Positions 35,915 to 46,246 of a DNA stretch of 64,000 nt are shown one piece after another. The stretch is from an uncultured Enterobacterales bacterium (GTDB lineage: Bacteria > Pseudomonadota > Gammaproteobacteria > Enterobacterales > CALYQQ01): contig CALYQQ010000006.1 of NCBI GenBank assembly GCA_945288535.1, positions 83,405 to 147,404 on the forward strand. The letters run 5' to 3'. A model generated the notes under the pieces. That model was not told the DNA's origin. It saw only the letters and a list, made by a program, of their open reading frames with translations, and did not search any database. The first letter of the stretch is position 1. Each line of letters begins with the position of its first letter. The translations under genes were made by a program, and so were the position numbers.

Positions 35915-36741
35915 TAATATCCCTCTGAATCCATATCGGGCTGAAAAGTATTATCTACTAATCGATAAACGGTTGTTTGAATAGAGCCATTTGGCCGTAA
36001 CTCTATCTCTCGCCAACCAGGGGCCTGAAAATCTAGTGCAAAATGTGTACTATGAGGTTTAAATTGAACACAAGTAGAAGGTGAAGATAAAACACGTCGC
36101 CCATTCCATGGTAAATCTAGTTCCTGGTGAATATGACCACATAATATTGTTGCTGCTAGTGGATGGCGATTAAGAACATTATCAAGCATATGTGAATTCC
36201 TTAAGCGGTGTTGATCAAGCCAGTGACATCCAGATACAATAGGATGATGATGTAGCAAAACGACAGTATGACGGTGAGCGTATTTTGTTAATTGATTATC
36301 TAACCACTCTAATTGATAATCACTTAGTTCACCATAAGCGGAATCATTTACCTGGCTATCAAGAAGAATCAAATACCAATGCTCACCTAATAAAACATGT
36401 TTTGATTGTACGATACCATGATCATTAAACACATCAATCATCGCAGGTTGAAAATCATGATTTCCAGGCAACCATACACATGGTATAGACAATTTTGAGA
36501 TCCCTTCTGCAAAATGTTGATATGCTCGTATTGAATGATCTTGTGCTAAATCCCCTGTTGCAACAATTAAATCATAAGGCTTTGCCTGCATCATTAATAT
36601 CTTTAAAACAGCATGATAACTTTGATAAGTATTAATACCGAGTAAAGTGCCATTTACTTGTTCAAATAAATGGGAATCAGTTAGTTGTAAGATCCGCATT
36701 GTTGCGTTATTTATCGCTGTAATTTGCAAAAGGCTTTCCAA
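35914..36741 (-). CDS. cpdA: 3',5'-cAMP phosphodiesterase CpdA
   Basis: Metallophosphoesterase motifs ([28 protein letters not shown]); operon position. Confidence 0.94.
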   Translation of the reverse strand: MESLLQITAINNATMRILQLTDSHLFEQVNGTLLGINTYQSYHAVLKILMMQAKPYDLIVATGDLAQDHSIRAYQHFAEGISKLSIPCVWLPGNHDFQPAMIDVFNDHGIVQSKHVLLGEHWYLILLDSQVNDSAYGELSDYQLEWLDNQLTKYAHRHTVVLLHHHPIVSGCHWLDQHRLRNSHMLDNVLNRHPLAATILCGHIHQELDLPWNGRRVLSSPSTCVQFKPHSTHFALDFQAPGWREIELRPNGSIQTTVYRLVDNTFQPDMDSEGY

Positions 36742-36797
36742 ATAATGTCCTTTAATTCTTATTAACTAGTAAGTAACCTCTAATATCATAAATTAAT

Positions 36798-37238
36798 TTA
36801 TTGAACCTTAACTAAACCATATTTAAAACAATAAGTTAGCCAATTTGCAAGAAAATAATTTATTTGATGTTTTTCATCACGTTGATGCAAATGTTTATTA
36901 GGATAATCGTATTTCGCTTTAAACCGCGATATTTGTTGGCTTGCACAGACTTCAGCGATTAATGCATCATGATAAAGTCTCACAATAAGTTCCGGTAAGT
37001 GCCAATAACTTATTCTTGGTGCTATTTGTTGTATCTTAATTAATGTTGTATAACGTGTTTGTTCTTCAATACTCAGCTGGTATTCGTTTAGTCCAATTTG
37101 ATATACAATTATCTGGCCTATTTGACGTTGCCGAGGAAGAAGTCTATATAATTGCGCGTAATTTACTTCATACAACCGCATCATAGCCGGAAAATCAGGA
37201 ATATATTTTTTTATCCTGTGTTTTTCAGTTAGTGCCAT
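36798..37238 (-). CDS. yqiB: DUF1249 family protein YqiB
   Basis: Position between cpdA and nudF; [28 protein letters not shown] C-terminus. Confidence 0.85.
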   Translation of the reverse strand: MALTEKHRIKKYIPDFPAMMRLYEVNYAQLYRLLPRQRQIGQIIVYQIGLNEYQLSIEEQTRYTTLIKIQQIAPRISYWHLPELIVRLYHDALIAEVCASQQISRFKAKYDYPNKHLHQRDEKHQINYFLANWLTYCFKYGLVKVQ

Positions 37239-37348
37239 CTAACAGTTATCCCCCTTTTACATCGGCTTAACCAAATAAGTTATATTATTTATTAATTATC
37301 TTACCGTATGTCAAAAAAAATTCATTCTTATTGAGCATAAGAACATTT

Positions 37349-37999
37349 TTATTTGTTATTAAGATCGTCATTTTCGAGCCAAGCTCGACGAACTTCTTGT
37401 AAATGCAACTGTAGCCACTGTATAGCAATTATTGAGGCTGCATTATCAATGATACCTTGTTCAACCCAATGAAATGCTTGCTGCCTATCCACGACATGAA
37501 CTCGGATATCTTCATTCTCTTGAGCTAATCCGTGTATGCCGCCAGCAATGGAAGCATCGACTTCCCCAATATAAATAGTTAAACGCTCACTTGTTCCACC
37601 AGGGCTTGCTAAATAACTCATAATTTGTCGACAACGTCCAACATTTAGTCCAGCTTCTTCAGCTGCTTCACGTCGACAAACGTGTTCAATTTCCTCTCCT
37701 GGTTCAATCATGCCTGCAATTAACTCTAATAACCATGGTGTCTTACTTGTTTCTTGTGCCGCAATTCTTATTTGTTCAATTAAAACAAGTTGATCTCGTT
37801 TAACATCATAAGGTAATAATACAGCAGCATGGCCACGTTCAAATACTTCTCGTGAAATAATATCACTCATACCACCATTAAATAATCGGTGACGAAACCG
37901 ATATAATATTAAAGAAAAAAAACCTTTATATAACGGTCTTTTTTCAATAAACTCTATATCTTCCTTTCCAAAGGATACAGGCAACTTTTTATCAGGCAT
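37349..37999 (-). CDS. nudF: ADP-ribose pyrophosphatase (Nudix)
   Basis: Nudix box GMIEPGEEIEHVCRREAAEEAGL; divergent from tolC. Confidence 0.95.
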   Translation of the reverse strand: MPDKKLPVSFGKEDIEFIEKRPLYKGFFSLILYRFRHRLFNGGMSDIISREVFERGHAAVLLPYDVKRDQLVLIEQIRIAAQETSKTPWLLELIAGMIEPGEEIEHVCRREAAEEAGLNVGRCRQIMSYLASPGGTSERLTIYIGEVDASIAGGIHGLAQENEDIRVHVVDRQQAFHWVEQGIIDNAASIIAIQWLQLHLQEVRRAWLENDDLNNK

Positions 38000-38336
38000 T
38001 GTTTACTCCTTATATTATTAATTAATAAGTTATAATATAAATAATCGCGTGATAACAAAGCGATATTAGCTAACAATAATAAACCTATTATGCCGTAGGC
38101 CTATATAAATCTATATAACTCGCTTTGTGTATTGCTATTACAATTAATAAGTATAGTCGCCCCATGATTAGGGAAAAAACGACGCATGTTATACATACTC
38201 AAATGTAATTTTTATGTAAATATAATCTAATGGCACATAATGCTACCTTTTCTATTAAATTAGCTCTGCTATAATCAGCCGGTTATATTTACTTTTACTT
38301 AATGCAGAATGATAACTGCTGGACAAAGGATTACTC

Positions 38337-39692
38337 ATGAAGAAACTGCTTTCTCTCCTGATCAGCTTAAGCCTTGGTGGTTTTACAATAAGTGCACAAG
38401 CTGAAAATTTGTTGCAGGTATATCAACAAGCCAGAAGTAATAATCCCGAATTATTTAAATCCGCTGCTGATCGCGATGTTGCCTATGAAAAAATCAACTA
38501 TAGTCGTGGTTCATTACTTCCATTTCTCGGGTTAAGCGGTAGTTATACGATAAACCGTGGTTTCCGTGGCTCTGATGATAATATTGGCACAAACGCTACT
38601 CGTGGTGGTGTGTCTCTGAAACAATCTATTTTCAATATGGCTAATTGGTTTCAATTATCAGTTGCCGAACAAAATGCAGCAATTGCCGATATTGCTTATA
38701 ATTTAGATGAACAAACATTAATGCTGAATTCCGCAACAGCTTATTTCCAGGTATTGCGTGCAATAGATGCATTAAGTCAAATTAGTGCACAAAAGTCCGC
38801 AATAGGGCAGCAACTTGAGCAAACTAAACAACGCTTTAAAGTGGGTTTAGTTGCAATAACTGACGTTCATAATGCGCAAGCTGAGTACGACAATACATTG
38901 GCTCAAGAAGTTATTGCTAAAAATAATCTTGATAATGCTACAGAAGCATTACGTGAAATTACTGGCGTAACCTACGATCAACTTAATTCACTTGATACCA
39001 AACGCTTTAAAATGGTTAATTCGCCAGAAATTGATGGCTTATTAACGCAAGCTGAAAAAAGTAATTTAACCTTGATTAAAGCTCGATTGAATCAAGAAAT
39101 GGCTAAGAAAAACATTAGACTTGCACAATCTGGTCATTTGCCAACCCTCGCTCTCGATGCATCAGCAAGTGTCGGTGATACCGATCAAAAAGGAAGCGAA
39201 AATCGCTATCGTGGTAATACGACAAAATCAGGATCCAGAAGTATTGGTCTAACACTTGATGTTCCCGTTTTTACGGGAGGGCAAACGAGTTCTCAAGTTA
39301 AACAAGCACAATTTTCTTATGTCGGCGCAAGTCAGCAAACAGAAGGTGCCTATCGTTTAATGGTTAAAAATGTACGTTCTTCCCATAATAATATTGCAGC
39401 ATCAATAAGTACTGTTCATGCTTATTCACAATCGGTTATATCAGCAGAAAGCTCTCTAAAAGCAACAAATGCTGGCTATAGTGTTGGTACACGTACAATT
39501 GTTGATGTATTGAACGCTACAACAGCTTTATATAGTGCTAGAACGAATCTTTCTAATGCACGTTATGACTATTTAATAAACCAACTTAATCTAAATTATT
39601 CATTAGGAACATTGAGTGAAAATGATATAGCCCTTTTAAATGATGATTTAGGTAAACCTATTTCGACATTAGTATCACTACTACCAAACTGA
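38337..39692 (+). CDS. tolC: Outer membrane channel protein TolC
   Basis: ENLLQVYQQARSNNPELFKSAADRD; signal peptide; divergent from nudF as in E. coli. Confidence 0.97.
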   Translation: MKKLLSLLISLSLGGFTISAQAENLLQVYQQARSNNPELFKSAADRDVAYEKINYSRGSLLPFLGLSGSYTINRGFRGSDDNIGTNATRGGVSLKQSIFNMANWFQLSVAEQNAAIADIAYNLDEQTLMLNSATAYFQVLRAIDALSQISAQKSAIGQQLEQTKQRFKVGLVAITDVHNAQAEYDNTLAQEVIAKNNLDNATEALREITGVTYDQLNSLDTKRFKMVNSPEIDGLLTQAEKSNLTLIKARLNQEMAKKNIRLAQSGHLPTLALDASASVGDTDQKGSENRYRGNTTKSGSRSIGLTLDVPVFTGGQTSSQVKQAQFSYVGASQQTEGAYRLMVKNVRSSHNNIAASISTVHAYSQSVISAESSLKATNAGYSVGTRTIVDVLNATTALYSARTNLSNARYDYLINQLNLNYSLGTLSENDIALLNDDLGKPISTLVSLLPN

Positions 39693-39731
39693 TTATATAG
39701 ATTAAGCTGATTAGCAATATATATTCTCATC

Positions 39732-39766
39732 GATTAAGCCCATAACAACTCTGTATGGGTTTAATC
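39732..39766 (+). terminator. Hairpin downstream of tolC
   Basis: GATTAAGCCCATA...TATGGGTTTAATC 13-bp stem with one G-U; weak T tract. Confidence 0.5.
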
Positions 39767-40682
39767 ATTTAAACGACAATAAAGCAAACAGCATCTCTAT
39801 TTTTAGCTACTTATACATTATTTAGACCTGCTGTATTATGTACTGCGCTAGTTTATCGATCATCTCATATCATCGGACAGCATTTCATTGCATTTTAGTT
39901 TTAAACGTAGTGCAACATGCATTTCTCAAAATATACCTCAATAAATAACACATAATTATCATTTTTTAACATTACTTATTTAATAATAAAATCAATGCGT
40001 TATATTAGTTAGTTACAACTACACTATTTTACAAGATAAAATTTTGTTACAGTGTTAAAATTAAACATATTGTTTTATTTAACTTAAATTAAAATCTAAA
40101 TAGAGTAATTATTTTTTAAGTTTCATCATTATGCTTGTCAGTATGCTAAAATCATCATTTAACACGATATTATATATAGTATATGATTAAGAAAATCTAT
40201 GTAGCCAAAGTATTAGAAATATGAAAATAGGTTGACTTTAGTTACATATAATATTAAGTAAATATATTGCTTTTCATTTTTTTATAAATGAAAATAAAAA
40301 TTTATTAAAACATTATAATGTTATAACGAAATATTATTTTGAGTATTTTAATGAAGAATTTGTCTACATTAATAGATATTGATAAATGTTGACTAAGATT
40401 TATCACTACATTCTACATAGAAGCTAATTTTTAGCTATGTAAAGTTAATCACATTGATATCATGGAGAAAATTTTTATTAAGATGTATATATTTAGTAAT
40501 TACTTCTATCTATTGGATAACAAATCTACTATTTGATATACACTTAAAGCACTAAAATATAATAAGTAATTAATTCTTATTAAATCAATATTATATTAAT
40601 TATCTATAGAACAACTAAACTAAATGTTATTTTATCAATAAGATAATTTTTTAACGTTTGGCTTATTAAGTAGGAATTTTAG

Positions 40683-41360
40683 ATGGAAGTAATACAACAA
40701 CTCTGGTTTGCATTATGGCATCAGGATATCGCCATGTTAACCACCCCTACATTAATATGGACATTTTATGGCATCCTTTTTCTGATTATTCTGCTTGAAA
40801 ATAGTTTATTACCGGCCGCTTTTTTACCTGGAGATAGTTTGCTTATCTTTGTAGGTGTATTAAGTGCAAAAGATGCATTGAATTACCCTTTAGCAATTTT
40901 CATTTTAACGATTGCCGCAAGTTTGGGTAGTTGGTTAGGATTTATTCAAGGTCGTTGGCTCAGTAATACAAAAATCATTAAACATTGGCTTGGCCATATA
41001 CCAGAACATTACCATCAACGTGCACATACTCTTTTTCACAGGCATGGTTTAGCAGCCTTATTTATTGGTCGCTTTATTGGCTTTGTAAGAACACTATTAC
41101 CCCCACTGATAGGTCTTTCAGGTTTAAATAATCGTCGTTTTATCTTTTTTAATACGATGAGCGCATTTTTATGGATTACAACACTGATCACTGCAGGTTT
41201 TACGTTGGGGCAGACAACATTATTTTATAAATATCAAGAAGATTTGACGCGTTTATTACTTCTTATTCCAATTGCTTTATTATTTTTTGGCCTCGTTTGT
41301 TCGCTTTTTTTTATTATCAAAAAAAAGCGTCGCCATTTAACAAAAAAAATGGATAACTAA
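40683..41360 (+). CDS. yqjA: DedA family membrane protein (YqjA-like)
   Basis: LENSLLPAAFLPGDSLLIFVGVL; GRFIGFVRTLLPPLIGLSGLNNRRF; upstream of yqjDEK. Confidence 0.85.
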   Translation: MEVIQQLWFALWHQDIAMLTTPTLIWTFYGILFLIILLENSLLPAAFLPGDSLLIFVGVLSAKDALNYPLAIFILTIAASLGSWLGFIQGRWLSNTKIIKHWLGHIPEHYHQRAHTLFHRHGLAALFIGRFIGFVRTLLPPLIGLSGLNNRRFIFFNTMSAFLWITTLITAGFTLGQTTLFYKYQEDLTRLLLLIPIALLFFGLVCSLFFIIKKKRRHLTKKMDN

Positions 41361-41375
41361 ATAAATAATTACTTT

Positions 41376-41401
41376 ATCGGCTTATTTTAGAATAAGCCGA
41401 T
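41376..41401 (+). terminator. Terminator-like hairpin after the DedA gene
   Basis: ATCGGCTTATT TTAG AATAAGCCGAT, followed by TATTTTG. Confidence 0.7.
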
Positions 41402-41591
41402 TATTTTGCTGAGTGTATTTTTGGCTTTCTTTGTAATCATTTGAAATAAAAAAAATGGGTTATCATCCTACTGAAAAATAATAAAATCCGTTACCTTTAT
41501 TAAAGTAAAGTTAGTTTAATAGCTTTAATAGCGTTAATAATTAGGTTATTTTAGCTAAAATATTATTTATAAATAATGGAGGTGTTTTATT

Positions 41592-41903
41592 ATGCCACAA
41601 TCAAATGCGAACCAAACAGATCTACTAAAACAACAGCTTGAATCCCTTGCTAATAGCCTGGAAGAAGTTTTATCTTCGTCATCAGATAAACCTGAAGAAG
41701 AAGTTAATAAGATTAAGGAAAAAGCCGAAAAAATATTAAAAGATTCTCGTAAGAAAATGGAACAAGCTAGCGATAAAATTGTGGAACACACAAAAGATAT
41801 GGCTGACTGTGCAGATAAATTTGTTCATGAAAAGCCATGGCATAGTGTTCTTGCTGGTACTGCTATTGGTTTTGTTATTGGTATGATATTAACTCGTCGC
41901 TAA
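41592..41903 (+). CDS. yqjD: YqjD-like DUF883 protein (C-terminal membrane anchor)
   Basis: Charged helical region followed by KPWHSVLAGTAIGFVIGMILTRR tail; followed by yqjE and yqjK. Confidence 0.85.
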   Translation: MPQSNANQTDLLKQQLESLANSLEEVLSSSSDKPEEEVNKIKEKAEKILKDSRKKMEQASDKIVEHTKDMADCADKFVHEKPWHSVLAGTAIGFVIGMILTRR

Positions 41904-41905
41904 TT

Positions 41906-42307
41906 ATGACAAAATATCAGGATCGAAAAGGCCCAGGACAAGGTATCTTCAATATAATCCATAGAATTGGCTATTTGTTAATGGATGCCGCGCAATCACG
42001 AGTAAAATTAGCAACGCTCGAATTGGAAGAGCAACGTACGTTGTTCTTTCAACTATTTATCGCTGCTGGATTAGCTCTTTTATTTGTTATGTTTGCTCTC
42101 ATGACATTACTCGTACTATTGTGTTGGGTGATCCCCTCTGATTATCGCTTGATTGCATTAGTTATAACTATTGTTTTGCTATTTATATTGTCGATAACTT
42201 GTATCATTTTTGTCATAAAGAAAACCAAAAATACGCCTTTCTTACCAGAAACACGTCGACAGTTATATCTTGATAGTCAATCATTAAAGAATATAGCGGA
42301 TGATTAA
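41906..42307 (+). CDS. yqjE: YqjE-like phage holin family/DUF1469 membrane protein
   Basis: Two central TM segments; conserved order yqjD-yqjE-yqjK. Confidence 0.85.
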   Translation: MTKYQDRKGPGQGIFNIIHRIGYLLMDAAQSRVKLATLELEEQRTLFFQLFIAAGLALLFVMFALMTLLVLLCWVIPSDYRLIALVITIVLLFILSITCIIFVIKKTKNTPFLPETRRQLYLDSQSLKNIADD

Positions 42308-42593
42308 AAAACAAAAAACCCGTCAAGAAATGGATAATATCAAGCAGCAATTGTTGCTTGATATTTATAGACAACGAGACAAAATTAGTACAACATCTCA
42401 ACAATGGCTTGATCAAACCCAACATATTGATTCAGGTTGGATGCTATTAAACCGTATACCAAAACAGGTTTATGCTATGATAGGTATTGTGGCCTTGGTT
42501 ACACTTAATCGAAATAAGCAAAATGCAGTGACAATGTTTCGAAATGGATTAAAATGGTGGGGTTCTTTACGTTTATTTAAAAAATTTTTATGA
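42300..42593 (+). CDS. yqjK: YqjK-like protein
   Basis: Overlaps yqjE; position and size match. Confidence 0.75.
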   Translation: MIKKQKTRQEMDNIKQQLLLDIYRQRDKISTTSQQWLDQTQHIDSGWMLLNRIPKQVYAMIGIVALVTLNRNKQNAVTMFRNGLKWWGSLRLFKKFL

Positions 42594-42825
42594 CTCAATA
42601 TGAGTGGGATTATTTATATAGTTTTAAATGAAAAAGGTAAAAAATAATAGAACATGATTTACTATTCTTATTTATATTTGTTACTAATGTAAAACATAAA
42701 AGTAGATAGTGATACCATGTTCTTATAGTTCTATTTTTTGGTGTTACCAAATAGAGTGCTTATATAAAAACCAATTTGTGAAAAATAGCCAACTTGTTAA
42801 GTTAAAGATCATTTTACCTTTTAAG

Positions 42826-43935
42826 TTAGTTTTGCTCCATTTGACGACAATCTAACCAGGAAATATCAGTATTATTAACTTTCTTATAGATAAAAGGCAC
42901 CACAAATTTAGCTTTATCATGAATATCGTGAAATAAAATAATACCTTTTCGCCATAATAACATTAATGTTAAAACACGATCAGCAACTTGTTTGGTTGTA
43001 ATTTTAGTATTCCAGTCTTGAGAATCAATATTCCATAATATGACACTTAATTTATTTTGTTTAAAAAAATCACTGCTATTTGCTTTACGCATACCATAAG
43101 GGGGGCGAAATGCGGGAAAATAATGCGGACCAAAAACAGTAGCCAAGAAATTATGTGTACGTGTAATTGATTCTTGCCACTCATTCCACGCTGTATGTGA
43201 TTTATGTAACCAACCATGTGATGACACGCACTGGTCTTTATATAGTTTAACCAGATCACTTACTCTTTGATATCGTAGACGTTGTTGTGTTTTTTCACCT
43301 AATAGAAAGAATAATGAATGAAGATTGTATTTTTTAATCGTATGAAGAAGTTGATCAGTTGATCCCTCTAATGGACTTGGTCCATCATCAAATGAAAAAA
43401 TAAATTGCCCGTCCTGAAACTCTGATCCATTCTTTTCAATTGAAGAAAAAAGTCGAATTTCACTCGTTATTCTTGGAAAAATCGCAGCTAAACGTAATTG
43501 TTCATAAAGGTAATTATGATAAAATTGGCGTCGCTCTGGATCTATAGCTGTTTTTTTGGTCAATTTTTTTAGTTGCTCGACTGATTTCATTGGCTGACAA
43601 TCAATACCACAACTTTTAAGTGCTTGCTGATAATTATCTAGTAATTTACGCCAAAAACTTTGTCGAACAATATCAATGGAGACCATATTAATTTGTTCTA
43701 ATTTTAAATCAAGTAAATCGACAAGTTGTTTTAGAGTATAGTTTTCACTTTCCAATAGGGAATGAGAAAATGCTAGAATTTCTGCACGAGACATTTCATC
43801 AAAACTAACTTGATTATTAAACTCACTTTGTCTTAATTTACTTCGATCAATGATAGCAATACGTTTCGGTTCACTCGCATAACTCATTGAAATCAACAAA
43901 ATAAATAGCACGATAAATGTAAGTATTCGGTTCAT
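42826..43935 (-). CDS. Secreted polysaccharide deacetylase-like protein (NodB domain) with extra N-terminal region
   Basis: Signal peptide; FSFDDGPS, HGWLHKSH, FRPPYG and ILFHDIHD motifs. Confidence 0.85.
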   Translation of the reverse strand: MNRILTFIVLFILLISMSYASEPKRIAIIDRSKLRQSEFNNQVSFDEMSRAEILAFSHSLLESENYTLKQLVDLLDLKLEQINMVSIDIVRQSFWRKLLDNYQQALKSCGIDCQPMKSVEQLKKLTKKTAIDPERRQFYHNYLYEQLRLAAIFPRITSEIRLFSSIEKNGSEFQDGQFIFSFDDGPSPLEGSTDQLLHTIKKYNLHSLFFLLGEKTQQRLRYQRVSDLVKLYKDQCVSSHGWLHKSHTAWNEWQESITRTHNFLATVFGPHYFPAFRPPYGMRKANSSDFFKQNKLSVILWNIDSQDWNTKITTKQVADRVLTLMLLWRKGIILFHDIHDKAKFVVPFIYKKVNNTDISWLDCRQMEQN

Positions 43936-44289
43936 CCATTATTTTCCATCAAAAAATAGTCTATCCAACCATTGATATTAGATAATTTTTTTATTCCAGT
44001 TTCACATGCTGCTTTATTAAATTATTAATTATAGTAAATTGTATTTTCTTCTTAATGTAATTTTATTATCAAAATCTTTATTTTATTTTACTAAACACCC
44101 TTGTTTTTCAATAAATGACTTTTATCATTCTAATTTATCTCTAAATTGATTAGATTAGTTTTAGTATTTATTTCAATACGTTAATTTTAATATATTCTAT
44201 TTTATCATTTTAGGCTATTCATAATTAATATTACATATAACAAGAATAGTAAAGCCAGTATCTATAAAAATAATTTATGAGGAAAACAT

Positions 44290-45933
44290 ATGGTTATGTT
44301 TTGTTATCAATGCCAGGAAACAACTAATAGTCAAGCCTGTACATCTACAGGTGTATGTGGAAAAAACCCTGATACAGCGGCTATTCAAGATTTACTTCTC
44401 TATGTCACAAATGGGATTTGTATTTATAACATTGAATTACAAAAACAAAATAAACGTGCCTACAATGCAGACAAGTTTGTTATTGATGCATTATTTATGA
44501 CGATTACAAATGCCAATTTTAATTTTGAACAACTTAGCCATAAAATTACTGAAGGGCTTACAATTAAAATGGCTTTGGCAAAGCAGATAAATTCAGAATT
44601 AACCCATTGGCCTGAAGAGTGTTTGTGGTTTGGTGAAAAACAGGATTATTTAACTAAAGCATTGACCGTAGGTGTAGTAAAAAATGAGCATTCTGATATT
44701 CAATCATTAAAAGAAATGATTCGTTATGGAATAAAAGGTATTGCTGCTTACCTGTATCATGCTATACAACTTGATGTAAAAGATGATGCTATTATACTTT
44801 TCATACAGTCTGCTTTAGCTCAAATGACTCAAAAGACTCTTTCTATTGATGAATTATTTGCCCTCGTTTTAGAAACAGGTAACTACGGTATACAAGCCAT
44901 GGCTTTACTAGATAAAGCAAATACCGATCATTTTGGCCAACCTGAATTAACAAACGTGACACTAGCAGTAGGTAAACAACCAGGTATTCTTGTAAGCGGT
45001 CATGACTTACTTGACCTTGAAGAATTACTTCAGCAAACCGAAGGAACAGGTATCGATATTTATACGCATAGTGAAATGCTACCAGCACATTATTATCCTG
45101 CATTAAAACGTTATCCACATTTAATTGGTAATTATGGTGGGGCATGGTGGCAACAAAAAAAGGACTTTAACACATTTAATGGTCCTATTCTTTTTACAAC
45201 TAATTGTATTGTTCCACCTAGTAATAAGGCGAACTATCGTAATAAATTATTTACGACAGGAGCGACAGGATTAACAGATTCGATATATATTCCTGAACGT
45301 CGCGATGGAAAACCAAAAGACTTTTCATCTATTATTAATGTCGCTAAGCAATGCCACCCTCCCTTGCCGATCGAGCAAGGATCAATAACCGGTGGTTTTG
45401 CCCATCACCAATTATTGCTATTAAAAGATAAAATTGTTAATGCCGTAAAATCTGGCAAAATTCGTAAATTTGTTGTTATGGCAGGTTGCGATGGGCGAAT
45501 GAAAAATAGGCATTATTATACTGAATTTGCGCAAGCATTGACAAAAGATACCATAATATTAACTGCTGGTTGTGCTAAGTACCGCTATAACAAATTAGAT
45601 TTAGGTAATATTGACGGTATTCCACGCATTTTGGATGCTGGGCAATGTAATGATTGTTACTCCTTAGTCGTACTTGCCCTTGAGCTAAAAAAAGCATTTA
45701 ATCTGGAGGATGTTAATCAATTACCTATTATATTTAATATTGCCTGGTATGAACAAAAAGCCATTATTGTGCTCTTAGCACTTCTTTATTTGGGGATAAA
45801 AAACATTCATTTGGGGCCAACTTTACCTGCCTTTTTATCTGAAAATATATTGGCTATTCTTACGGATAAATTTGGTATAACAAGTATTTCAAGTGTAGAA
45901 AACGATATGGCTATTTTTTTCAGAGAAGTATAA
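44290..45933 (+). CDS. hcp: Hydroxylamine reductase / hybrid cluster protein
   Basis: N-terminal CYQCQETTNSQACTSTGVCGK; C-terminal hybrid-cluster motifs (AGCDGRMKNRHYYTEFA; TAGCAKYRYN; DAGQCNDCYS). Confidence 0.95.
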   Translation: MVMFCYQCQETTNSQACTSTGVCGKNPDTAAIQDLLLYVTNGICIYNIELQKQNKRAYNADKFVIDALFMTITNANFNFEQLSHKITEGLTIKMALAKQINSELTHWPEECLWFGEKQDYLTKALTVGVVKNEHSDIQSLKEMIRYGIKGIAAYLYHAIQLDVKDDAIILFIQSALAQMTQKTLSIDELFALVLETGNYGIQAMALLDKANTDHFGQPELTNVTLAVGKQPGILVSGHDLLDLEELLQQTEGTGIDIYTHSEMLPAHYYPALKRYPHLIGNYGGAWWQQKKDFNTFNGPILFTTNCIVPPSNKANYRNKLFTTGATGLTDSIYIPERRDGKPKDFSSIINVAKQCHPPLPIEQGSITGGFAHHQLLLLKDKIVNAVKSGKIRKFVVMAGCDGRMKNRHYYTEFAQALTKDTIILTAGCAKYRYNKLDLGNIDGIPRILDAGQCNDCYSLVVLALELKKAFNLEDVNQLPIIFNIAWYEQKAIIVLLALLYLGIKNIHLGPTLPAFLSENILAILTDKFGITSISSVENDMAIFFREV

Positions 45934-45959
45934 TGCTTAAATAATTTTCATGATTAGAG

Positions 45960-45984
45960 TAGGCTGGATAACATATCCAGCCTA
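45960..45984. terminator. Perfect 11-bp hairpin downstream of hcp
   Basis: TAGGCTGGATA ACA TATCCAGCCTA; no clear T tract on the plus strand. Confidence 0.5.
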
Positions 45985-46246
45985 TAAAAATAATTATGAT
46001 TAATATACAACAATATATGAAGAAAAATAATCTTTATATTTTTCATACTGTATTTTATTTTTTAATCTCATAAGCTGAAAAATAATAAATTTTATTATAT
46101 ATAATGACACTAAAATAAAAAAATTTATTGTCAAGTGAACTTATTTACTACCTGATAACAAACAAACCAAATAATAAAGATAATTATCAGTAAGTTACAA
46201 AAAGACGTGTTTAATCTATCCGATTTAACTTCTCTTAATTAGCTAA

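Noticed and set aside
45111-45119. Perfect DnaA box TTATCCACA inside hcp
   Set aside because: Single copy within coding sequence; explained by codons for YPH and chance.
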